DNA of 64,000 bases. Origin: Catellatospora sp. KI3 (lineage in GTDB: Bacteria > Actinomycetota > Actinomycetes > Mycobacteriales > Micromonosporaceae). The stretch spans positions 186,001 to 250,000 of the forward strand of contig NZ_JASAMB010000004.1 in NCBI RefSeq assembly GCF_029948125.1, in the 5' to 3' direction. Position numbers and translations under genes: made by a program. The notes under the pieces are model-generated. The model was given only the letters and a program-made list of their open reading frames with translations, was not told the DNA's origin and did not search any database. Shown here one piece after another: positions 1 to 8,938 of the stretch (positions are counted from its first letter, which is position 1; every line of letters begins with the position of its first letter).

Positions 1-1
1 A

Positions 2-64
2 CTGGCGCGCCGCACGATGGTCCGCGCCCTCGAAACCGTGACCGCGCGAGGGGGCACACCATGA
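2..64 (+). CDS. C-terminal end of a molybdenum hydroxylase FAD-binding subunit (partial)
   Basis: Only the last 20 codons are in the window, reading LARRTMVRALETVTARGGTP and ending in a TGA that overlaps the next ATG as ATGA. The pattern LARRxxVRAL is like the extreme C-terminus of YagS/CoxM-type FAD-binding subunits, and the overlap with a molybdopterin subunit fits the usual gene order of these three-subunit enzymes. The assignment rests on this short tail plus context, so it is tentative. The frame is open to the window edge. Confidence 0.5.
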   Translation: MARRTMVRALETVTARGGTP

Positions 65-2289
65 CCACCGCGATCGGACGACCGATCGACCGCGTCGACG
101 GCCCGGCGAAGGTCACCGGCGCGGGCCGCTACTCCGCCGACGTACCGCTGCCGGGCCTGGTCCATGCGGTGGTCGTCGGATCGCGGATCCCGGCCGGGCG
201 CATCATCTCGATCGACACCCGCGCCGCCGAGCAGGCCAACGGGGTGCTGGCCGTGCTCACCCACCTCAACCTGCCCAAGGGCGGCTCGGTGCCGCCACTG
301 GTGCCGTCGCTGGCCGGGGCCGCCGCGACCGGGCAGACGTTCTTCCCCATGCAGGACGAGGTGATCCACTACGCGGGCCAGCACGTCGCCGTGGTCGTCG
401 CCGAGACGCTGGAGCAGGCCGAGCACGCCGCGACACTGCTGCGGATCGACTACGCCGCCGCACCGTTCGTCACCACGGTCGAGCAGGGGCGCGAGCAGGC
501 GTACGAAGCGCGGCGGATCTTCGGCGGGTTCCTGCCCGGCCGGGTGGAGCGCGGCGACGTCGACGCCGGGCTGGCCGAGGCGGCGGTCACCGTCGACCTG
601 GGCTACCGGTACGCGGCCAACCACCACAATCCGATCGAGTGCTCAGCCACCACCGCGGTGTGGCAGGGCGACCGGCTCACCGTGTACGACGCCACCCAAG
701 GCCCCAACGCCACCCTGCACACCCTCGCCGAGCTGCTCAACGTCATGCCCTCGCACATCCGGGTGGTGACCGACTTCGTCGGCGGCAGCTTCGGCTGCAA
801 GGCGATGATCTGGGACCACCCCGCGCTGGCCGCGCTGGCCGCCCGCCACGTGGGGCGCCCGGTGCGCCTGGCGCTGTCGCGCGAGCAGATGTTCAGCTCG
901 GTCGGGCACCGCGAGCAGCAGGAGCAGCAGCTGACGCTCGGCGCGGACGCGCAGGGGCGGCTCACCGCCGTACGCCATCACAAGCTCTCCCCCACCTCGC
1001 ACTTCGACGACTGGGCCGAGCCGTCCCTCGGGGTGGCCTCGCAGCTCTACGCCTGCCCGAACTACCAGGGGGTGTACCGGCTGATCCGTGCCAACACCAT
1101 GACGCCGACGTTCACCCGCTGCCCCGGCGAGGCGTCGGGCATGTTCGCCCTGGAGACCGCCCTGGACGAGCTCGCCGAGCGGCTCGGCCTGGACCCGCTG
1201 GAGATCAGGCTGCGCAACTACGCCGAGACGACGCCGGGCGACGGGACGCCGTGGTCGAGCAAGAAGCTGCGCGAGTGCTACCGGCGCGGCGCGGAGCTGG
1301 CGGGCTGGGACCGCCGCGACCCGCGCGTCGGCGCGCTGCGCGACGGCGACACCCTGCTCGGCTGGGGTATGGCCACCAGCGCCTACCCCTGCTACCAGCC
1401 CGGCAACCCGCAGCGCGCCCGCGCCCGCCTCTACGCCGACGGCAGCGCCGTGGTGCAGGCCAGCATCTCCGACATCGGCACCGGCTCGGCCACCGCGATG
1501 ACCCAGGTCGCCGCCGACGGCCTGGGTGTACAGCTGGAACGCGTCCGCTTCCAGTACGGCGACAGCGACCTGCCCAACACCGCCGCCGCCGTCGGCTCGG
1601 CCGGCGCCGGGATGGTCAGCGCCGCCGTGCACGTCGCGACCACCGCCCTGCGCGACCAGCTCATCGCCCAGGCGCTCGCCGACCCGGGATCGCCCCTGCA
1701 CGGCGCCGATCCGCGGCAGGTCACCGTGGCGGAGGGCCGGATGGCGCTGCGTGAACGGCCCGACGTCGGCGAGACCTACGCCGCGCTGCTGCAGCGGGCG
1801 TTCATGGCCGACGCCGAGGCCGTGGGCACCTGGAACCCGCCGCCCGACACCAGCGGCGGCTCGATGACCTTCGGCGCCCAGTTCGCCCAGGTGGCCGTCG
1901 ATCCGGACCTGGGCCTGGTCCGGGTACGCAGACTGATCGGCGTCTTCGACGCCGGCCGGATCCTCAACCGCAAGACCGCGCACAGCCAGCTGATGGGCGG
2001 CATGATCTGGGGTATGAGCCACGCGCTGCTCGAAGGCACCCGGATGGGTCCGGACGGGCGCTGGGCCAACGCCAGCCTCGGCGAGTACCTGGTGCCGGTC
2101 AACGCCGACGCGCCCGAGGTGGTCGTCGAGACGGTCGAGTCGACCGACACGGTGGTCAACCCGCTGGGCGTCAAGGGCGTCGGCGAGGTCGGCATGGTGG
2201 GCACCGCCGCCGCGATCGCCAACGCGATCCACCACGCCACCGGCAAGCGGCTGCACCGACTGCCGATCACCATCGAAGACCTGCTCTGA
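61..2289 (+). CDS. xanthine dehydrogenase/CO dehydrogenase-family molybdopterin-binding subunit
   Basis: A 742-residue catalytic subunit of a molybdenum hydroxylase, expected to oxidise an aldehyde or N-heterocycle in a complex with 2Fe-2S and FAD subunits. The N-terminal a/b hammerhead domain (about residues 15-120) begins with GRPIDRVDGPAKVTG. A molybdenum-cofactor contact motif GGSFGCK lies near residue 240, and the C-terminal GVKGVGEVG places the catalytic Glu at about residue 709. Length is normal for the YagR/XdhA type. It starts in an ATGA overlap with the preceding subunit gene, indicating translational coupling. The substrate cannot be read from sequence. Confidence 0.9.
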   Translation: MTTAIGRPIDRVDGPAKVTGAGRYSADVPLPGLVHAVVVGSRIPAGRIISIDTRAAEQANGVLAVLTHLNLPKGGSVPPLVPSLAGAAATGQTFFPMQDEVIHYAGQHVAVVVAETLEQAEHAATLLRIDYAAAPFVTTVEQGREQAYEARRIFGGFLPGRVERGDVDAGLAEAAVTVDLGYRYAANHHNPIECSATTAVWQGDRLTVYDATQGPNATLHTLAELLNVMPSHIRVVTDFVGGSFGCKAMIWDHPALAALAARHVGRPVRLALSREQMFSSVGHREQQEQQLTLGADAQGRLTAVRHHKLSPTSHFDDWAEPSLGVASQLYACPNYQGVYRLIRANTMTPTFTRCPGEASGMFALETALDELAERLGLDPLEIRLRNYAETTPGDGTPWSSKKLRECYRRGAELAGWDRRDPRVGALRDGDTLLGWGMATSAYPCYQPGNPQRARARLYADGSAVVQASISDIGTGSATAMTQVAADGLGVQLERVRFQYGDSDLPNTAAAVGSAGAGMVSAAVHVATTALRDQLIAQALADPGSPLHGADPRQVTVAEGRMALRERPDVGETYAALLQRAFMADAEAVGTWNPPPDTSGGSMTFGAQFAQVAVDPDLGLVRVRRLIGVFDAGRILNRKTAHSQLMGGMIWGMSHALLEGTRMGPDGRWANASLGEYLVPVNADAPEVVVETVESTDTVVNPLGVKGVGEVGMVGTAAAIANAIHHATGKRLHRLPITIEDLL

Positions 2290-2301
2290 CCGGGAACCGC
2301 G

Positions 2302-2862
2302 GTGGCGCCCTCGGCAGACTCGGAGCCGGTGTCGGTGCTGTTCACGTTCGACGTGGTGCCCGGCCGGGAGTCCGACTTCGAACACTGGCTGGGCCTGGTC
2401 AACGCCGAGTCGGCGAAGTTCCCCGGCCACCAGGGTGTGACCTGGCTGCGGCCGACCACCCCGGACCGGCACTACCACGCGGTCCTGCGCTTCGACAACG
2501 GCACGCACCTGAGCGCGTGGCTGACCTCGCCGCAGCGCGTGGAGTGCGTACGCCACCTCGACGGCATCGCCGAGGAGGCCGCGCCCCGGGAGACCACCAC
2601 CGGCATGGAGACCTGGTTCAGCCTGCCCGGACGGCCGGTGCTGCCGCCGCCGAAGTGGAAGATGGCGCTGGTGTCGTTCCTCGGCGTGTATCCGCTGGTG
2701 GTGCTGTTCCAACTGGTCGGCGCACCGCACGTCGCGGCCCTGCCGCTGCCCCTGCTCCTGCGCGCGGCGATCCTGCCCCTGATGCTGTCCCCGCTGCTCA
2801 CCTACGTGGTCATGCCCCTGCTCAGCCGCCTGCTACGCCGCTTCCTCTACTCGGGGTCGTGA
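2302..2862 (+). CDS. antibiotic biosynthesis monooxygenase (ABM)-domain membrane protein
   Basis: A 186-residue protein with GTG start 12 bases after the molybdenum subunit, probably in the same operon. Residues about 10-105 look like an ABM/dimeric ferredoxin-like domain (SVLFTFDVVPGRESDFEHWL at its start). After a proline-rich hinge, residues about 118-138 and 145-175 are hydrophobic and form two likely membrane helices, ending in a basic tail. This ABM-plus-two-helix layout is a known uncharacterised family in bacteria. Its function is unknown, and a link to the oxidoreductase is only positional. Confidence 0.7.
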   Translation: MAPSADSEPVSVLFTFDVVPGRESDFEHWLGLVNAESAKFPGHQGVTWLRPTTPDRHYHAVLRFDNGTHLSAWLTSPQRVECVRHLDGIAEEAAPRETTTGMETWFSLPGRPVLPPPKWKMALVSFLGVYPLVVLFQLVGAPHVAALPLPLLLRAAILPLMLSPLLTYVVMPLLSRLLRRFLYSGS

Positions 2863-2865
2863 CGG

Positions 2866-2924
2866 GCAGTTTCGGGGAAACTGCTGGATTGGCGGCCGGT
2901 ATTCGTGCAGTTTCCCCGGAACAG
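2866..2924. repeat. 60-bp dispersed palindromic repeat, copy 1
   Basis: The left arm is GCAGTTTCGGGGAAACTGC. About 22 bases later comes the right arm, starting GCAGTTTCCCCGGAAC. The arms are inverted complements of each other, and each arm also contains a smaller palindrome. Related copies lie at 31851-31912, 52019-52076 and 52721-52782. It sits directly after the stop codon of the ABM-domain gene. Confidence 0.85.
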
Positions 2925-3135
2925 CGGCCTGTGCTAGCGTCGGGTCGCGCCCCAGATGGGCCTACCCCCGGAGGTTCTGGCTACTTCAGCCGCCACGCCG
3001 AGAACGACGCGACATCCGCGTCCGCTCGCGTGGGATCCGGGGCGTCGGTGCTCTCGGGGCCTTGCCATCGGTGCGGCTGATGGATGCTGCGGGCTTCCGG
3101 TCGGGTCTTCGGATCGACCGGGAAGACGGTTCAAC

Positions 3136-3513
3136 ATGACAGTCACGTTCAACCACACGATCATCGCGGCCAAGGACCGGCACGCTTCGGCCGCGTTCTA
3201 CCGGGAGCTGTTCGAGCTGCCGGAGGCGCCGTCGTGGGGGCTGTTCACCAATGTGCTGCTGGACGACGGGGTGCTGCTCCAGTTCGCCGAGCCGCCGTTC
3301 GACATCCAGATGCAGCACTACGCGTTCCTGGTCGACGACGAGCGGTTCGACCGGTGCCGCCGGTTCATCGCCGAGCGCGGCATCACGTACTGGGCCGACC
3401 CGCAGATGAAGCGGCCGGGCGAGGTCAACAGCGAGCACGGCGGGCAGGGCTTCTACTTCAAGGACCCGGCGGGGCACGCGATCGAGATCATCACCCGGCC
3501 GTACCTGAGCTGA
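3136..3513 (+). CDS. VOC-family (glyoxalase/dioxygenase fold) protein
   Basis: A 125-residue single-domain vicinal-oxygen-chelate protein. It begins MTVTFNHTIIAAKDRHASAA, typical of the first beta strand carrying the metal-binding His. A second His-containing strand (MQHYAFLV) and a C-terminal FKDPAGHAIEIIT supply the usual metal-site residues. The open frame extends 60 codons upstream, but that part is unlike the family and the ATG at 3136 gives the standard VOC N-terminus. The enzyme activity (lyase, dioxygenase or resistance protein) is not predictable. Confidence 0.85.
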   Translation: MTVTFNHTIIAAKDRHASAAFYRELFELPEAPSWGLFTNVLLDDGVLLQFAEPPFDIQMQHYAFLVDDERFDRCRRFIAERGITYWADPQMKRPGEVNSEHGGQGFYFKDPAGHAIEIITRPYLS

Positions 3514-3523
3514 CCGCACCCCG

Positions 3524-3560
3524 CCAGGGAGCGCGTGCCCGGCCAGGCCGCGCTCCCTGG
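3524..3560. terminator. bidirectional hairpin terminator
   Basis: A perfect 12-bp stem, CCAGGGAGCGCG with CGCGCTCCCTGG, around a 13-base loop. It lies between the convergent VOC gene and aroA, so it can serve both strands. Confidence 0.75.
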
Positions 3561-3574
3561 TGCTGAACCGGGGG

Positions 3575-4897
3575 TCAGTTGGCCGAGAGCTTGCCGCCGA
3601 GCGCCTCCACGTCGGACCAGAAGGCCGGATAGGTCTTCTCCACCGCGTCGGCGTTGTCGACGACGATGTCGTCGACCGCGGCACCGAGTGAGGCGAAAGC
3701 CATCGCCAGCCGGTGGTCGTGATGGCTGTAGAGGGACGCGCCCGGCCGGGCGGTGCCGCCCTCGACGAAGACGTCATCGCGCGTACTCGTGACGGTGACG
3801 CCGACCTTGGCCAGCTCCGTCTCCAGCGAGGCGATGCGGTCGGTCTCGTGGAACCGGGTGATGCCCACGCCGCGGATCACCGAGCGGCCCTCGGCCAGGG
3901 CCGCCAGGACGGCGATGTTCGGCAGCTGGTCGGGCGTCTGCGACAGGTCCGCCTCGACCGGCCGGAGCCGCTGCGGACCGCTCACCGTGATCGACCCGTC
4001 CGGGTCGTGGGTGACGGTGCAGCCGAAGTCCGCCAGCACCTGCAGGATCCGCATGTCGGGCTGCATGGTGGCACCGGCGAGCTTCTCGACGGTGATCGTG
4101 CCGCCGGTCGCGGCCGCGAGGGTGAACACGTGGCTCGCCGCGCTGGCGTCCCCGGCCACGTCCTCGTCGATCGCGGCGTAGCCGTGGCCGCCGGGCGGGA
4201 TGACCAGCCGCATGCCGTCGCGCTCCACCGCCACGCCGCGCCGCCGCAGCATCTCCAGCGTCATGTCGAAGTAGCCGGGAGCGCCCAGGCCGGACAGCTC
4301 GAGGACCAGGCCGTCCGGGAAGAACGGGGCGGCCAGCAGCAACGCCGAAGCGAACTGGCTGGACCTGCTGGAGTCGACCGTCGCCGCCCCGCCGCGCGGG
4401 AGTCCGGGATGGACGACCACCGGCGGGAAGTCCCCGTTCGCCGACACCTCGGCACCGAGCTGTTCGAGCACCTTCAGCAGCTCTCCGACGGGCCGGGTCA
4501 GCAGCGTCGGCCGGCCGGTGAGCGTGGTCTGATGCGGGGCCAGCGTGGCTGCGGCGGTGAGGAAGCGCATGACGGTACCGGCGAAACCGGAGTCGATCGT
4601 CACCGGTCCGACATCCGGCAGGGCGCCGCCGCTGCCGGTCACCCGCCACTGCTCACCGGCGTCGTCGAGCGCCTCGACCGCGATGCCCAGCGCCCGCAGG
4701 CCGTGCACCATGTGGCGCGAGTCGTCGGCCACCAGCGCGCCGGTGATGCGCGACTCGCCGGCGCCGAGCGCGGCGAGCACGAAGGCCCGGGCGGTCTGGC
4801 TCTTGCTACCGGGCACCCGTACCCGGCCGGACAGCGGGCCGCTGCGGGTGATCGCGACGGACGCTGGAGCGCGGTGGAATGCGCGTTCTTCACTCAT
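3575..4897 (-). CDS. aroA: 3-phosphoshikimate 1-carboxyvinyltransferase (EPSP synthase)
   Basis: A 440-residue cytoplasmic enzyme of the shikimate pathway, joining phosphoenolpyruvate to shikimate 3-phosphate. The sequence shows SKSQTAR at residues 31-37, SGFAGTVMRF near 105, the TPDQLP segment expected to hold the catalytic Asp, and HETDRI near the C-terminus. The first motif has Ala where the family normally has Asn (SKSxxNR), which touches the active site. An AroH-type chorismate mutase lies just upstream on the same strand, so the pair would act at consecutive or near-consecutive steps to prephenate. A paralogue serving secondary metabolism is possible. Confidence 0.92.
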   Translation of the reverse strand: MSEERAFHRAPASVAITRSGPLSGRVRVPGSKSQTARAFVLAALGAGESRITGALVADDSRHMVHGLRALGIAVEALDDAGEQWRVTGSGGALPDVGPVTIDSGFAGTVMRFLTAAATLAPHQTTLTGRPTLLTRPVGELLKVLEQLGAEVSANGDFPPVVVHPGLPRGGAATVDSSRSSQFASALLLAAPFFPDGLVLELSGLGAPGYFDMTLEMLRRRGVAVERDGMRLVIPPGGHGYAAIDEDVAGDASAASHVFTLAAATGGTITVEKLAGATMQPDMRILQVLADFGCTVTHDPDGSITVSGPQRLRPVEADLSQTPDQLPNIAVLAALAEGRSVIRGVGITRFHETDRIASLETELAKVGVTVTSTRDDVFVEGGTARPGASLYSHHDHRLAMAFASLGAAVDDIVVDNADAVEKTYPAFWSDVEALGGKLSAN

Positions 4898-5050
4898 GAG
4901 GCCGGTCTCCGTAGCTCATCGAGAATCACGACGTGTATTGGCGAGACGGCGTCGTCCTCGACCATTGTCGTTTCTACGGCGATCAGGCCTGCTCCGGCCA
5001 GCAGGTTGCCCAGTCCGTGGTCACCGGGGCGCGTGTCCGAACGGGACCGG

Positions 5051-5446
5051 TCAGCCCTGGGTCGACTCGTCGGACTTGGCGTACACGTGGGTCAGGTCGC
5101 GGCGCAGGGTCGCGGCACCGTGCAGGTACACGTGGGTGACCTGGTCGCGGGCCAGGTCGGTCTCGACGTGGGCCATCAGGCGGATCACCCGGGGCATGGC
5201 ACCGGCGATGTCCAGCTCCTGGGCGCAGATCAGCGGCACGTCGGCCATCCCCATCAGGCGGGCCGCGTACGCCGGGAACTCCGAGTGGATGTCCGGGGTC
5301 GCGGTGAAGATCGCGCTGACGAAGTCCTCGTCGGAGAGGTCGTTGGCGTGCAGCACTGCCTTGACGAGTTCGGCGACCCGCTCCAGCAGGTGCTCGCGCT
5401 CGTCGACCTCGAGCTGGGTGGCGCCGCGTACGGCCCTGATCGGCAC
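5051..5446 (-). CDS. aroH: chorismate mutase, AroH type
   Basis: A 131-residue monofunctional chorismate mutase of the trimeric AroH class, converting chorismate to prephenate. It starts MPIRAVRGATQ, the family signature with the conserved RGA, followed by SAIFTATPDI and GAMPRVIRLMAHVETD, which carry the active-site Arg and Glu residues. The GTG start at 5446 gives the normal N-terminus. It is the upstream partner of aroA on the minus strand, about 150 bases away. Confidence is high from full-length similarity to the class. Confidence 0.93.
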   Translation of the reverse strand: MPIRAVRGATQLEVDEREHLLERVAELVKAVLHANDLSDEDFVSAIFTATPDIHSEFPAYAARLMGMADVPLICAQELDIAGAMPRVIRLMAHVETDLARDQVTHVYLHGAATLRRDLTHVYAKSDESTQG

Positions 5447-5506
5447 GGTTTCAGTGTAGGCGCCGCCCCGGCGGCGGGCGCGCAGGGGATCACCGCATCG
5501 CGCGGG

Positions 5507-6466
5507 TCAGTCCACCGCCGTACCGGCGCCCTCCACCCGCAGCCAGTCCTGGTAGTGCGGGCGGCGGCTCGCGTACGCCCAGTACGCCTGCCGGGCCAGC
5601 CGCACCAGCGCGTCGAACAGGTGCGCCACCGGCCCCTCGCCGCGGCACACCAGCAGGTGCCGCATCTTGACCGGATCCCCGGTCAGCGGCTTCACCACGA
5701 CCCCGCCGCCGCTGTCGAAGACCGCCTGGCAGGCGGCGATGGCCCGGCGCGTGGCGACCAGCTCGCGCAGCGGCTGCGCGTCGGCGACCGTGTACAGCAC
5801 CCGGGGCGCGAAACCGGCCCGGTCGCAGGCGACCAGGAAGCAGTCGGGCCAGCCCGACCCGTCCGGCGGGCTCAGCGCCCAGGGTTCGTCGGCCAGTTCG
5901 GCCAGGTCCACCGAGGCCCGGCCGGCCAGCCGGTGCTGCTGCGACATCGCCACGAACACCGGCTCCACCGCGACCACCTCCGCCAGCACCGACACCGGCT
6001 GCCGCAGCAGGAACCCGGGGTAGTCGACCATGGCCACCGCGTCCAGCCGGTCGGCCAGCAGCAGCTCCCACAGCAGGCGCGGCGAGTACTCCGTGGTGAG
6101 CCGGACCTCGGCTTCGGGCAGCAGGTCGCTGAGCCGGTCGGCCAGGCCGACGGAGACGGCCCCGGCGATGCCGCCGAGCCGGATCACCGGCCGCTCCGCC
6201 GGTGCGTGCTGCCGGGCGCTGCGGCGCAGCTCCTCCACCGCCAGCAGCACGCCCCGGGACCGCGTCAGCAGGTACTGGCCCAGCGGGGTCGGGGTCACCC
6301 CGCGCCTGCCGCGTACGAAGACCTGCGCGCCGAGCTCACGCTCCACCCGCTGCAGCTGCGCGGTCAGCGCCGGTTGCGAGACGCCGAGCAGCGTCGCCGC
6401 CTTGGTCAGGCTCCCGGCATCGGCGATCACACACAGAGAATGCAAATGCCGCAATTCGAGCTCCAC
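5507..6466 (-). CDS. LysR-family transcriptional regulator
   Basis: A 319-residue LysR regulator. Residues 1-60 form the winged HTH (LRHLHSLCVIADAGSLTKAA, then LLGVSQPALTAQLQRVE), and the rest is the two-lobed effector-binding domain. The GTG start gives the usual N-terminus without a long tail. It is upstream of the chorismate mutase and aroA genes on the same strand, and divergent from the M64 peptidase gene, so either neighbour could be a target. The effector is unknown. Confidence 0.88.
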   Translation of the reverse strand: MELELRHLHSLCVIADAGSLTKAATLLGVSQPALTAQLQRVERELGAQVFVRGRRGVTPTPLGQYLLTRSRGVLLAVEELRRSARQHAPAERPVIRLGGIAGAVSVGLADRLSDLLPEAEVRLTTEYSPRLLWELLLADRLDAVAMVDYPGFLLRQPVSVLAEVVAVEPVFVAMSQQHRLAGRASVDLAELADEPWALSPPDGSGWPDCFLVACDRAGFAPRVLYTVADAQPLRELVATRRAIAACQAVFDSGGGVVVKPLTGDPVKMRHLLVCRGEGPVAHLFDALVRLARQAYWAYASRRPHYQDWLRVEGAGTAVD

Positions 6467-6675
6467 AGCGGCACGCTATGCCACCCGGCCCGTACGCGGA
6501 AGGCGCTCGCGCGCCTTATTCACGCGCAGCCATCACGCGCCGGTTATGGCGAGCCGGGATTGCCGCAGCCCCGCCCCCGACCGGCAGAGTGGGACGCCAG
6601 CCACGCACGGTCATCGATGTCTTGGGCTCGGCGACCGGCGGGCGCGCCCGTACCCCTTCGTCATAGGAGGCGCCC

Positions 6676-7953
6676 ATGCGCCGACGTCCCCTGACTCTCG
6701 CCGCCGCGCTGCTGTCGGCGGCCACGATCCTCGCCGCCGCCCCGGCCGCGGCCGCACCGGAACGCCCGGAGCAGCAGTGGCGGGAGGTGTTCTCCGCCGA
6801 CGGGACCATCACCCCGATGCTGCTGCCCGCGGAGCGCACCGGCGCGCAGAGCGCCGACAGCCGGGCCGCCGCCGCGGCCGCCGCCGTGGTCGCGATCCAG
6901 AACACCGGGCCGTCCAGCGAACGGTTCGACCTGGTCATCGTCGGCGACGGCTACACCTCGTCGGAGATGGCCCTGCTCCGGCAGCACGCCCAGGCCAAAT
7001 GGGACACGATCGCCGCCACCGCGCCGTGGAGCACCTACCGCGACTCGGTCAACGTGTGGCTGGTCGAGGTGGTGTCCGCGCAGTCCGGCGTGGACAACGA
7101 CCCGACCCAGGGGATCAGCAAGAACACCGCGCTGGACATGTACTTCTGGTGCGGCAACATCGAGCGGCTGCTGTGCCTCAACGAGACCAAGGCCAAGTCG
7201 TACGCCGCCCAGGCCCCGGCTGTCGACGCCATCGTCGCGGTCGGCAACACCACCAAGTACGGCGGCGCGGGCTACCCGAGCCTGGCGACCGTCTCCGGCG
7301 GCAACGCCCAGGCCGGGCAGATCGCCATCCACGAACTCGGCCACTCGGTCGGCGGCCTGGCCGACGAGTACTGGACCGCGGGCACCACCTACACCGGCAG
7401 CGAGCCGAGCGAGCCGAACGTCACCAAGTCGTCCAGCTGCGCCAAGTGGGCCTCCTACGCCGGCCGGGCCACCCCCGACGGCGGCGTCATCGGCTGCTTC
7501 CAGGGCGGCCACCAGTACGCCAACGGCATCTACCGGCCGTCGCAGGACTCGCTGATGCGTACCCTCGGCAAGCCGTTCAACCTGGTCGGCCTCGACGTCA
7601 TGGACCGGGCCATCCGCGCGAAGATCGGCGGCGGCGGCACGACGTGCACCGGCTACCAGAACACCCGCACCGGCAGCCTGAGCAGCGGCGGTTCGGTGTA
7701 CCAGCCGGACGGCACCTACTACTACTCGGCCGCGTCCGGCACCCACCGCGCCTGCCTGGACGGCCCCGCCGGGGTCGAGTTCAACCTGCAGCTGCAGAAG
7801 TGGAACGGCTCCGCCTGGGCCACCGTCGCCACCGCCGCCACCAGCGGCCCCGACGAGACCCTCAGCTACAGCGGCACCGCCGGCTACTACACCTACCTCC
7901 TCCAGTCCGCCTCCGGCGCAGGCTCCTACACCTTCGCCTACTCGGCCCCTTGA
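6676..7953 (+). CDS. secreted M64-family metallopeptidase
   Basis: A 425-residue exported zinc peptidase (IgA-protease-like family M64). A Sec signal peptide occupies residues 1-28 (cut near APAAAA). The zinc motif HELGH is at residues 219-223, followed by SVGGLADEYW as in the family. A QDSLMRTLGKPFNLVG segment supplies the downstream Met-turn region. Residues about 325-425 form a beta-rich domain resembling the pre-peptidase C-terminal (PPC) type. AGGAGG five bases before the ATG fixes the start. It would degrade proteins outside the cell. Confidence 0.9.
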   Translation: MRRRPLTLAAALLSAATILAAAPAAAAPERPEQQWREVFSADGTITPMLLPAERTGAQSADSRAAAAAAAVVAIQNTGPSSERFDLVIVGDGYTSSEMALLRQHAQAKWDTIAATAPWSTYRDSVNVWLVEVVSAQSGVDNDPTQGISKNTALDMYFWCGNIERLLCLNETKAKSYAAQAPAVDAIVAVGNTTKYGGAGYPSLATVSGGNAQAGQIAIHELGHSVGGLADEYWTAGTTYTGSEPSEPNVTKSSSCAKWASYAGRATPDGGVIGCFQGGHQYANGIYRPSQDSLMRTLGKPFNLVGLDVMDRAIRAKIGGGGTTCTGYQNTRTGSLSSGGSVYQPDGTYYYSAASGTHRACLDGPAGVEFNLQLQKWNGSAWATVATAATSGPDETLSYSGTAGYYTYLLQSASGAGSYTFAYSAP

Positions 7954-7960
7954 CCCCGTC

Positions 7961-7982
7961 GGGGCGCCCTCCGGGGCGCCCC
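7961..7982. terminator. hairpin terminator after the M64 peptidase
   Basis: GGGGCGCC pairs with GGCGCCCC across a six-base loop, 7 bases after the stop codon. Confidence 0.6.
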
Positions 7983-8097
7983 GCGGTCCCGGTCGATCAT
8001 GAACCTATGGCACGGTTCGGCGGCGTGTCGCGGGCACGGTTTCCTGATCGACAAGGGCTGTGGCGACAGCCGGGCGCGCTCGGGCATGATGACCGGT

Positions 8098-8847
8098 GTG
8101 ACAGGGCGCGCGGTGCTGGTGACGGGGGCTTCCCGGGGAATCGGACGGGCTGTGGCGGAGGCGTTCGCCGGCAGCGGGGACCGGGTGGCGATCCACTGCC
8201 GGGAGTCGGTGGCGGCCGCGCAGCGGCTGCGCGACGAGCTGCCCGGCGAAGGCCATGTCGTGGTACAGGCCGACCTGGCCGACCCCGAAGCGGTCCGCAC
8301 CATGGTCGACGGCGCCGCCGAGGCGCTCGGCGGGCTGGACGTGCTGGTAAACAATGCCGGCGTCTACACCGCACACCCGATCCTGGACACCTCGTACGAA
8401 GACTGGCAGCGCCACTGGCGGCTCACCCTCGACACCAACCTGGTCGGCGCGGCCAACGTGATCTGGTGCGCCGCGCGGCACCTGCGCGACCGGGGTGGAC
8501 GGATCGTCAACGTCTCCTCCCGCGGGGCGTTCCGCGGCGAACCGCGGCACGCGGCCTACGGCGCGAGCAAGGCGGGGCTCAACTCGCTCACCCAGTCGCT
8601 GGCGGTCGCGCTCGCCCCGTACGGCATCGCGGTCACCGCCGTGGCGCCGGGTTTCGTCGAGACCGACATGACCAGCGAGCAGCTCGGCGGCGTACGCGGC
8701 GACGAGATCCGGGCCCAGAGCCCGTTCAACCGGGTCGCCCGGTCCGAGGAGATCGCCGCCGCCGTCCTGTGGCTCGCCTCGCCGGAGGCCGAGTGGTCCT
8801 CGGGCACGATCGTGGACCTCAACGGCGCGTCGTACCTGCGCAGCTGA
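8098..8847 (+). CDS. short-chain dehydrogenase/reductase (FabG-like)
   Basis: A 249-residue classical SDR using NAD(P)(H). It shows TGASRGIG at residues 9-16, NNAG in the middle, the catalytic Ser in NVSSRG, and YGASK for the Tyr-Lys pair. The open frame extends upstream, but the GTG at 8098 gives MTGRAVLVTGAS, the standard SDR N-terminus. ATG codons at 8086 and 8089 would add only three or four residues and cannot be excluded. No operon partner points to a substrate. Confidence 0.9.
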   Translation: MTGRAVLVTGASRGIGRAVAEAFAGSGDRVAIHCRESVAAAQRLRDELPGEGHVVVQADLADPEAVRTMVDGAAEALGGLDVLVNNAGVYTAHPILDTSYEDWQRHWRLTLDTNLVGAANVIWCAARHLRDRGGRIVNVSSRGAFRGEPRHAAYGASKAGLNSLTQSLAVALAPYGIAVTAVAPGFVETDMTSEQLGGVRGDEIRAQSPFNRVARSEEIAAAVLWLASPEAEWSSGTIVDLNGASYLRS

Positions 8848-8938
8848 CCCGCCCGGTCACGGCTGGGGCCGACGGAGAAAAGCGATCACGCCGCCGGGGC
8901 GCTGAGGCTATAGTCCGTGCCGGAACGGGAGGACGATC

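Noticed and set aside
643-6694. Very long open frames antisense to clear genes (643-2730 minus, 3713-6694 plus)
   Set aside because: They have Arg/Gly/Ala/Pro-rich, low-complexity translations and lie opposite well-supported enzymes. This is expected at very high third-position GC.
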